Source of the DNA: Oligosphaera ethanolica
GTDB lineage: Bacteria > Verrucomicrobiota > Lentisphaeria > Oligosphaerales > Oligosphaeraceae
Direction: 5' to 3'
Length of the DNA: 64,000 nt
NCBI RefSeq assembly: GCF_030814695.1
Contig: NZ_JAUSVL010000001.1
Span: forward strand, 992,001 to 1,056,000
Position numbers and translations under genes: made by a program. The notes beneath the pieces are model-generated. The model did no database searches. It saw only the letters and a program-made list of their open reading frames with translations, and was not told where the DNA came from. This document shows positions 16,683 through 23,651 of this stretch, piece by piece (within the stretch, counting starts at the first letter, position 1; each line of letters starts with the position of its first letter).

Positions 16683-17993
16683 ATGCGCAGCAAGGAATCG
16701 CTCAAGAAACAGGTTCTCAAAGCCATTGACGACCAAGCCGACGCCATTGTCGCCATTGGCGACAGCGTCTGGAAAAATCCGGAAAGCGGCTACCGCGAAG
16801 TCAAAACCGGCAAGCTCGCCGTCAAGACGCTGCGCGGCCTCGGCCTGGCGACTCGCGATGGTCTCGCCCTCACTGGCGCCCGCGCCGATCTGGACAGCGG
16901 CCGCCCCGGCCCCGTCCTGGCCCTGCTGGGCGAAATGGACGCGCTCGTCATCCCCAGCCACCCGGAAGCCGACCCGGTCACCGGCGCCGCCCACGCCTGC
17001 GGCCACAACACCCACATCGCCGGCATGCTCGGTGCCGCCATGGGGCTGGTCAAGGCTGACGCCGCCAATGACCTCGCCGGCAAAATCGCTTTCATCACCG
17101 CGCCCGCCGAAGAATGCATCGAACTCGATTACCGCACAAAACTCATCGCCGACGGCAAGATTGAGTTCCTCGGCGGCAAACAGCAGCTCATCGCCGAAGG
17201 CGTGTTTGACGACGTCGATCTCGCCGCCATGATTCACGTCGGCTGCTACAACCTGCCGCAATTCAACGGCTTTGTCATGAAGGACATCACCTTCCACGGC
17301 AAGGCCTGCCACGCCGCCAGCCCCGGCAACGGCGTCAACGCCATGCACGCCGCCACCCTCGCCATCAACGCCATCGGGCTCCTCCGCGAAACCTTCAGCG
17401 GCGACGCCACCATCCGCGTCCACGGCATTATCACCGACGGCGGCAAAGCCGCCAATATCATCCCCGACACCGTCCGCCTCGAATACCAGGTCCGCACCAA
17501 CGATCTCAAAAAGCTCAACGAGCTCAGCGACCGCGTCGACTGGGCCCTGCGCGGAGCGGCCATCGCCCTCGGCGCCAAAGTCGAAATCAACACCCTGCCC
17601 GGCTATCTGCCCATGATCGAATCGCCCGCTATGACCAAGCTCTACCACGACGCCATCAAACGCCACGCGCCGGAGGCCATCCTGCCCACCCCGCAGTTCA
17701 GCGGCGGCTCCAGCGATATGGGCGACGTCTCCCAGATCGTCCCGGCCATTCACGGCGGCGTCCCCGGCTGCAGCGGCACCGGCCACGGCATCGACTACAA
17801 AATCAGCGACCCCGTCAACGCCTGCGTCGGCGCCGCCAAAATCCTCGCCATGATGGCCATCGATATGCTCTACGGTAAAGCCACCGCCGCCAAGGACATC
17901 ATGAAGGAAAAAGATACCAAGATGAGCATCAACGACTACCTCGCCCGCCTCCGCTCGTTCGCCGCCCACAATACCTACGGCCGCGATAACTGA
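16683..17993 (+). CDS. M20 family amidohydrolase/peptidase (AbgB/HipO-like)
   Basis: A 436-residue protein that starts at the ATG at 16683, preceded by TGAGGAAC; the frame upstream lacks a ribosome-binding site. The sequence shows LALLGEMDALVIP, then AHACGHNTHIAGMLGAA and ITAPAEECIELDY, which are the metal-binding and catalytic parts of M20D-type amidohydrolases. The dimerisation-domain segment KACHAASPGNGVNAMHA and the C-terminal SGGSSDMGDVSQ with its metal ligands are also present. Members cleave N-acyl or aminobenzoyl-glutamate-type amide bonds in the cytoplasm. It is separated from the upstream DUF1080 gene by a terminator-like hairpin and is probably transcribed by itself. The substrate is not determinable. 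Confidence 0.85.
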   Translation: MRSKESLKKQVLKAIDDQADAIVAIGDSVWKNPESGYREVKTGKLAVKTLRGLGLATRDGLALTGARADLDSGRPGPVLALLGEMDALVIPSHPEADPVTGAAHACGHNTHIAGMLGAAMGLVKADAANDLAGKIAFITAPAEECIELDYRTKLIADGKIEFLGGKQQLIAEGVFDDVDLAAMIHVGCYNLPQFNGFVMKDITFHGKACHAASPGNGVNAMHAATLAINAIGLLRETFSGDATIRVHGIITDGGKAANIIPDTVRLEYQVRTNDLKKLNELSDRVDWALRGAAIALGAKVEINTLPGYLPMIESPAMTKLYHDAIKRHAPEAILPTPQFSGGSSDMGDVSQIVPAIHGGVPGCSGTGHGIDYKISDPVNACVGAAKILAMMAIDMLYGKATAAKDIMKEKDTKMSINDYLARLRSFAAHNTYGRDN

Positions 17994-18085
17994 CCAAAAA
18001 CGCCAGCGAGCAAAACCTCATGATTTTCGGCCTTTTCTCCTTACACTTTCCCTGGGCGATACCCTTTTTTCTTTTCTCATGAAGC

Positions 18086-18202
18086 GCATGGCCCCGGTTT
18101 CGCCGCTGCAGCGGCGAAACCGGGGCCATGCATTGAAATGGGATAGAAAGGGGGAGCGCGAGGGGGAAGGGAAGGGGCAATGCCCCTTCCCTTCCCCCTC
18201 GC
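18086..18202 (-). terminator. Double-hairpin element, family C copy 2 (terminator-like)
   Basis: Hairpin one (18086-18131) is a perfect 46-base palindrome. Hairpin two (18158-18202) has the arms GCGAGGGGGAAGGGAAGGGG and its complement around CAAT. The linker GGGATAGAAAGGGGGAGC is close to that of the other two copies. It ends about 30 bases from the stop codon of the minus-strand gene at 18232, and it also separates that gene from the convergent amidohydrolase gene. Confidence 0.65.
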
Positions 18203-18231
18203 AAAAACCTCTTTCTCACCCCATTGTATCC

Positions 18232-18885
18232 TCAGGCGCCGCGTTCGGCGGCGAGGAGTGCTTGTAGTTGTTCGGGCGTGGCGGGTGTTTTCGGGTAGTC
18301 CTTGATGGCCTCACAGGCGGCATCGAAGGCTTCGGGATTGCGCGCGCGCGCCTTGGCCTGGAGGAACGACAGCTCGGCCTGATTGATATCCAGCGCCGGC
18401 GCTCCTTTTGCCTTGGCGGCAAGTTGGGCCAGATAAGCCTCGCTGGCGCCAGCCGCCACGCGCCGGCCGCCGGCATCCAGACGCATGACCATAAGCAACG
18501 CCTTGTCGCGCTCCAGAATGAGATCGATATTGCCCGGCTCTTTCGCAGCGGCATCATTCAGCAGCACCACCCGTTCGCGATATTTCGCGACATACTCTTC
18601 CGACGGCCCGCCAAAACCGCCAGGGCCACCCATGCCAGGACCGCCAGGGCCACCCATGCCAGGACCGCCAGGGCCACCCATGCCAGGGCCACCCATGCCG
18701 GGTCCGCCAGGGCCGCCAGGGCCAGCCCCACCGGCCGACGGCGGGACTTCTTCCAGCGCACAGGTGCTTCCGCAATTGGCCATGTAGGTCTTGAACTGTG
18801 GAATCAACGCCACCACCAGCGCAATAATGGCAACCAGCAATGCGATGGACGCGGCATTCTTTTCAATTCCTTGTGATGCGCTCAT
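18232..18885 (-). CDS. Membrane-anchored protein with Gly-Pro-Met-rich repeat segment
   Basis: This encodes about 217 residues, starting at the ATG at 18885 with AAGGAGG just upstream. Residues 14-30 form one hydrophobic helix, probably a signal anchor. Residues 52-94 are a low-complexity GPG/GPGM/GGPGMGGP repeat. The C-terminal ~120 residues are helical and charged, with a regular spacing that suggests a tetratricopeptide-like or coiled-coil domain. The repeat DNA is itself tandem, so its length may vary between strains. I do not recognise a family. The topology would place the C-terminal part outside the cytoplasmic membrane if the first helix is an uncleaved anchor. Confidence 0.65.
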   Translation of the reverse strand: MSASQGIEKNAASIALLVAIIALVVALIPQFKTYMANCGSTCALEEVPPSAGGAGPGGPGGPGMGGPGMGGPGGPGMGGPGGPGMGGPGGFGGPSEEYVAKYRERVVLLNDAAAKEPGNIDLILERDKALLMVMRLDAGGRRVAAGASEAYLAQLAAKAKGAPALDINQAELSFLQAKARARNPEAFDAACEAIKDYPKTPATPEQLQALLAAERGA

Positions 18886-19122
18886 TCCGGCCTCCTTGAG
18901 GTTGTCTGCTATGATAACATGGCACTCGTCCGCGCCAGTATGGCGCATCCGCAGGCATAAATCGCTTAACGCCCACAAACCGGCTTTATTATACACCCGC
19001 AAGCACCCAAAGCCGCAAACACCGCTGATCCCCCCCTCCCCTTGCGGCGTGGACAATCCCGCTGCAGCCATTATCTTTTGGGGCATTTTCCCACCCCAAC
19101 GCATTCCCAGCCAGGAGTCACC

Positions 19123-20970
19123 ATGTCCCTACCCATTACTGACCTGCCTGTATTCGCCTACCGCCCGCCCTACGGCAAACACCTGTTCGACGACATGCCG
19201 GCGCTTGCCGCTGCGCGCGACGCCGGCATTGACATCGTCTGCTTGTCGCCCATGAACACCGCCAATTCCTTGGGCGATCCCTACTCCCCCTACCCGACTA
19301 TCTGGAAATGGTTCGACACCTACGACTTTGCCGTGCTCGAACAGCAGATCAACGACATCCTCGCCGTCAATCCCCGGGCGCGTTTCATCACCGTCGTCGA
19401 CCTCAATTCACCCCACTGGTTGGCCCGTCGTCTCTCACTCGACTCCTTCTACGAAGTCAGCAACTGTTCCCTCTCCAAAGAGTGGAAGAACGCCACCACC
19501 GACTACCTCAAGGCCTTTCTGGACTACTGCGAAAAACACCACGCCGAACGCATGCTCGGTTATGTCATCGCCTGCGGCCGCACCCTCGAGTGGATCGAAA
19601 ACTACAACTGCGCCGCCGGTACGCTCAAAACCGCCTTCTATCCCCAGTGGTGCCAGCAGCAGCAACTCGACCTGCTGCCCATCCCCCGCACTGACGAAAT
19701 CAAAAAGCCCGCCCACGGCTGGATCTACGACCCTGCCAGCGAAAAACACATCTCACAGTGGCTCTACTACGTGAATTACCTCACAGCAGACCTCGCCATC
19801 CATTTCATCCGCTGCGCGCGAGAACACGTCCGCCCCGAAGCGCGCATCGGTCTCTTCTACGGCCACATCCATCACGTCCACCCGTCCGGCCAAATGGACT
19901 GCGAACGGGTAATCAAAGCCGCTCCGCCGGACTTCTTCATCGGCGCGGCCTGCAACAGCAATCCTGCCATGGGTTCTTCCAGCGGTTACATCTGTACCCT
20001 CAAGATGTGCCAGCGCTACGGCATCGGCTTCATGCATGAATGCGACCGCATCACCAGCACCGGCAATCTCCAGATCAACGAACACATCGCCCTCAGCGGC
20101 GGCATCTGGGTCAAAACCGAAAATAGCACCGAAGACTGCGCCATGATCCGACGCGAAACCGCGCTATGCATCATCAACCGCTTCTCCATCTGGTGGTTCA
20201 ACATCTGGGGCCACGCCTACGACAGCGACGCCGCCAAAGCCGCGCTCAAGAATGCCGGCCAAGTCTGGAACCGCTACATGCCCCAATCCACCGGCTCCAC
20301 TGCGCAGACCCTGCTGGTCTTCGACCCCGAAAACAACTACCACATCAACGCCAGCACACCGAATCTCCAGCATCTGTCATGGAAATTCCGCCAGGAGCTC
20401 TACACCTACGGCGTGCCCTTTGACACCGCCGCCTGGACCGACCTGGCCGACATGGACCTCAGCCAGTACCGCCTCATTCTCTTCCAAAACCCCGCCTGCC
20501 TCGACGACCAGCGCCTCGCCTTCCTACGCAACAAGGTGCTCCGCGATGGCCGCGTCGTCGTCTGGCTCTGCCCGCCCGGAACCATCTTCAACGGCCAGTA
20601 CCGACCCGATATGGCCGAGGCCATCAGCGGCAATGCCAGCAGCAGCGACAAATGCGCCATCAGCACCCTCGCCGACGCCGTGTCCGTGTCCTGCTATGAC
20701 AGCCGCACCCTCGGCTGCGACCAGTTCCGCGAGCTCGCTGCCATGGCCAAGGTCCATCTCTACGCCGACAAGAACAATGCCGTCATGGCATCCCGCGAAT
20801 TCCTCATGGTCCATCGCAAAGACCCCGGCCAGGCCCGCATCACTCTGCCAGTCGCCGCCAATACCATCACCGAAGTCTTCACCGGCCGCCACATCGCCAC
20901 CAACTCTGCAGTCTTCACCGATACTTTCTCTGGCCCCGACACCCGCCTCTACCACCTCGCGCAAGACTGA
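19123..20970 (+). CDS. Large glycosidase-like protein (clan GH-A/GH42-like)
   Basis: The protein is 615 residues, starting at the ATG at 19123 with AGGAG upstream. The N-terminal ~370 residues look like a TIM barrel: IDIVCLSPMNTANS, then RFITVVDLNSPHWLARR, LGYVIACGRTLEWIE and GIGFMHECDRITSTG. From about residue 400, LLVFDPEN and YRLILFQNPACLDDQRLAFLR with a following GRVVVWL resemble the glutamine-amidotransferase-like second domain of GH42-type beta-galactosidases. No signal peptide is seen, so it may act on imported sugars. I did not identify the two catalytic glutamates with confidence. It could also be a non-catalytic relative. Confidence 0.6.
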   Translation: MSLPITDLPVFAYRPPYGKHLFDDMPALAAARDAGIDIVCLSPMNTANSLGDPYSPYPTIWKWFDTYDFAVLEQQINDILAVNPRARFITVVDLNSPHWLARRLSLDSFYEVSNCSLSKEWKNATTDYLKAFLDYCEKHHAERMLGYVIACGRTLEWIENYNCAAGTLKTAFYPQWCQQQQLDLLPIPRTDEIKKPAHGWIYDPASEKHISQWLYYVNYLTADLAIHFIRCAREHVRPEARIGLFYGHIHHVHPSGQMDCERVIKAAPPDFFIGAACNSNPAMGSSSGYICTLKMCQRYGIGFMHECDRITSTGNLQINEHIALSGGIWVKTENSTEDCAMIRRETALCIINRFSIWWFNIWGHAYDSDAAKAALKNAGQVWNRYMPQSTGSTAQTLLVFDPENNYHINASTPNLQHLSWKFRQELYTYGVPFDTAAWTDLADMDLSQYRLILFQNPACLDDQRLAFLRNKVLRDGRVVVWLCPPGTIFNGQYRPDMAEAISGNASSSDKCAISTLADAVSVSCYDSRTLGCDQFRELAAMAKVHLYADKNNAVMASREFLMVHRKDPGQARITLPVAANTITEVFTGRHIATNSAVFTDTFSGPDTRLYHLAQD

Positions 20971-21019
20971 CGACATACATGCCAAGATCATTGCCGCCGG
21001 GACGGCGGCGCTCCCAGGA

Positions 21020-21240
21020 GTCCCCCGCGTCCGCCAAGCAGTCCCCCGCGTCCAAGAGGTCCCCAATCAGTCCCCGGCGTCCAAAGCGTCAATCCCCACG
21101 GTCCAGAAAGTCCCCACGGTCCAATCCATGGGATCATGCCTCATGAGTCCGTGAGTCCTCGCCCCAGCGCCGCCGCCAACCGGTCCCCGGCGTCCAAGAG
21201 GTCCCCAGTCAGTCCCCAGTGCCGCCGCCAACCGGTCCCC
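21020..21240 (+). repeat. Heterogeneous GTCC nonamer array (copy related to 29173-29345)
   Basis: This occupies most of the gap 20971-21280, which holds no gene. Many segments are nine bases long and begin with GTCC (for example GTCCAAGAG, GTCCCCAAT, GTCCAAAGC, GTCCAGAAA, GTCCCCACG), so the period-9 rule of the other arrays is kept while the unit sequence varies. About 100 bases from 21065 are clearly homologous to 29206-29310. Confidence 0.75.
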
Positions 21241-21280
21241 ACCTTGTTTTTCCTGCCTGAAAACTTATATTTGCGCGATC

Positions 21281-22099
21281 ATGGACTTCTTACAACTTCA
21301 CAACAAAAACATCGTCGTCATGGGCGTGGCCAATCGCCGCAGCGTCGCCTGGGCGGTCGCCAAGGTCCTTTTGGACGTCGGCGCCAAGCCGATCTATGTC
21401 TTCAAGGACCAGGCGCTGCTGGAAAAAAACCGCGCACTCATCGGCGCGGCCGCGCCAGTCGTGATCTGCGATGTCGAGAAGGACGCCGATTTGGCCGCAT
21501 TGCCGGCCGCTGTAAGCGCCATTGCCCCGGAGGTTCACGGCCTGGTGCACTCCATCGCTTTCGCCAATTATAGCGAGGGTCTCAAGCCCTTCCATGAAAC
21601 CATCAAGAAAGACTTTCTGCAGGCGGTAGACATCTCCTGCTTTTCGCTGGTAGAGGTCGCCAACCGCCTCAAGGCCCTTTTCAGCCCGGACGCCGCCATC
21701 GTCACCATGAGCATCTCGACCACCCGCATGGCCTCCGAAAACTACGGCTACATGGGCCCGATCAAGGCCGCACTGGACTCCACCGTGGCTTTCCTGGCCA
21801 AGTCCCTCAGCCAGGAAGTCTCGCCACACATCCGCGTCAACGCCGTCGGCGCCGGACTGCTCAAAACATCGGCCTCCGCCGGCATCCCCGGCTATATCGA
21901 CGCCTATCTCTACGCCGAAAAGGTCATTCCCCGCCACCAGGCGCTGGATACCAGCGAGGTCGCCAACACCGTGGCATTCCTCCTCAGTCAACGCTCCAGC
22001 GGCATCAACGCCCAGACCATCACGGTCGACGCCGGCATGAGCATCAACTACTTCGACCGCGACGTGGTCCGACGAGTCACCGCCGCCCGTCCGCAATGA
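21281..22099 (+). CDS. fabI: Enoyl-[acyl-carrier-protein] reductase (NADH)
   Basis: A 272-residue protein of the FabI type, which performs the last reduction of each fatty acid elongation cycle. It begins with the atypical cofactor motif GVANRRSVAWAVAKVL used by FabI. It has HSIAFANYSEGLKPF and the catalytic Tyr155-x6-Lys162 pair in YGYMGPIK. The late TSEVANTVAFLLSQRSSGI and TITVDAGMSI are typical. No clear Shine-Dalgarno sequence is seen. The length is as expected for FabI. It stands alone after a repeat array, with argD about 210 bases downstream. If it is the only enoyl reductase, it would be essential. Confidence 0.92.
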   Translation: MDFLQLHNKNIVVMGVANRRSVAWAVAKVLLDVGAKPIYVFKDQALLEKNRALIGAAAPVVICDVEKDADLAALPAAVSAIAPEVHGLVHSIAFANYSEGLKPFHETIKKDFLQAVDISCFSLVEVANRLKALFSPDAAIVTMSISTTRMASENYGYMGPIKAALDSTVAFLAKSLSQEVSPHIRVNAVGAGLLKTSASAGIPGYIDAYLYAEKVIPRHQALDTSEVANTVAFLLSQRSSGINAQTITVDAGMSINYFDRDVVRRVTAARPQ

Positions 22100-22312
22100 C
22101 CCCCGGCCAACGGCGCTTTTTACCGCCGGCCATTGGCAAATCATCCCCCCGCATTCATGGTATGCATTTGCCCACTCGGGACCGTCATTAACCGGCTGAC
22201 CGTAACCTAGCCAGGCTGCAAGGACGGCGCGGCGTGACCAGCAACGCACGCTCAAACAACATTCGACGGCACGACCGTCATTCCCACGTTTTTGCATAAA
22301 GGACCCACGCAC

Positions 22313-23500
22313 ATGACACTCACCAAAGACCAACTGCTGGCCATGCAGGACCAGTACGTCCTCAAAACCTACTCGCGGGACACCATCATGACCCGCGGCG
22401 AAGGCAGCTATCTGTGGGACATCGACGGCAAACGCTACCTCGATTTCGCCATGGGCATCAGCGTCTGCAACCTCGGCCACTGCCACCCCGCCGTCACCAA
22501 GGCCATCTGCGAACAGGCCGCAAAGCTCGTCCATGTCTCCAATCTCTACCAGAATGAAAATCAGCCCCAGCTGGCCAAGATCATCGCCGAAGCCAGCTTC
22601 GGCGGCAAGGTCTTCTTCGCTAACAGCGGCGCCGAAGCCAACGAGGGGCTGATCAAATTCGCCCGGAAATGGGGCAGCCGCAACGGCGGCCGCTACGAAA
22701 TCATCTGTATGAACAACTCCTTCCACGGCAGAACCCTCGCCACCCTCGCCGCCACCGGCCGCAGTAAATACCGCGACGGCTTCCAGCCCGATGTCCAGGG
22801 ATTCGTCTTCGCCGACTTCAATGACCTCGACTCAATCAGGGCCAAAATCGGCCCAAAGACCGTCGCCGTGCTCATCGAACCCGTCCAGGGCGAAGGCGGC
22901 ATCATCCCCGCCGACAAGGCCTTCATGACCGCCCTCCGCCAGCTCTGCGATGAGCATCAGCTACTCCTGCTCCTCGACGAGGTCCAGTGCGGCATGGGCC
23001 GGACCGGCAAATACTTCGCCTACCAGCATTACGGCTTCGCACCCGACGGCATGAGCATGGCCAAGGCCCTGGGCAACGGCCTGCCCATGGGCGCCTTCAC
23101 GGTCCAGCAGAAGTACCACGACGTGCTCCCCCCCGGCACCCACGCCAGCACCTTCGGCGGCACCGCCCTGGCCTGCGCCGCCGGCATCGCCGTCTTCCAG
23201 ACCATCGCCCACGAAAAACTCCTCGACAACGTCCAGGCCATGAGCGACTACTTCTTCGGTGAGCTCCGCGCCCTGCAGGCCAAATACCCCGTCATCAAAA
23301 CCGTCCGCGGCATCGGCCTGATGGTCGGCGCCGACGTCGGCGACAAACAAGCCGCCATCCTTGCCGGCTGCCGCGAGCTCGGGCTGCTGGCCCTCCCCGC
23401 CGGCGAAGGCATCCTCCGTATGCTGCCGCCGCTCAATGTCAGCAAAGGCCAGATCGACGACGCCTGCGCCATCCTGGACAAGGTCCTCGCCCGGCTCTGA
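22313..23500 (+). CDS. argD: Acetylornithine aminotransferase
   Basis: This encodes 395 residues, starting at the ATG at 22313, preceded by AAAGGA. It is a class III PLP-dependent aminotransferase with FANSGAEANEGLIKFAR, NSFHGRTLATLAATG, LIEPVQGEGGI and LLLDEVQCGMGRTGK. The Schiff-base lysine is about residue 251 in MAKALGNGLPMGA. The pattern fits acetylornithine/succinyldiaminopimelate aminotransferase in arginine and lysine synthesis. No other arg gene is adjacent. A strong terminator follows at 23563-23604. The alternative of ornithine or 4-aminobutyrate aminotransferase is less likely given the length and motif details. Confidence 0.88.
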   Translation: MTLTKDQLLAMQDQYVLKTYSRDTIMTRGEGSYLWDIDGKRYLDFAMGISVCNLGHCHPAVTKAICEQAAKLVHVSNLYQNENQPQLAKIIAEASFGGKVFFANSGAEANEGLIKFARKWGSRNGGRYEIICMNNSFHGRTLATLAATGRSKYRDGFQPDVQGFVFADFNDLDSIRAKIGPKTVAVLIEPVQGEGGIIPADKAFMTALRQLCDEHQLLLLLDEVQCGMGRTGKYFAYQHYGFAPDGMSMAKALGNGLPMGAFTVQQKYHDVLPPGTHASTFGGTALACAAGIAVFQTIAHEKLLDNVQAMSDYFFGELRALQAKYPVIKTVRGIGLMVGADVGDKQAAILAGCRELGLLALPAGEGILRMLPPLNVSKGQIDDACAILDKVLARL

Positions 23501-23562
23501 GCAACGCAGCCCAACAGGGCACGGCGCGCCGTACACACCCGCCACGCCCCCTTGACCGCCGA

Positions 23563-23604
23563 CCGCCAGCCGGGCAGACCACGCCCGGCTGGCGGTTTTC
23601 TTTT
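23563..23604 (+). terminator. Rho-independent terminator after argD
   Basis: The stem CCGCCAGCCGGGC pairs perfectly with GCCCGGCTGGCGG across a seven-base loop and is followed by TTTTCTTTT. It is one of the clearest terminators in the window. Confidence 0.9.
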
Positions 23605-23651
23605 CACCTCACCCCGCATTGCCCACAAGCCAATTCCTGAGGGCCGACGCC

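Noticed and set aside
22100-22312. Possible small gene or leader before argD
   Set aside because: No ORF with a ribosome-binding site and only a weak stem (GGCC-CGGCG with CGCCG-GCC) without a T run; nothing I can support.
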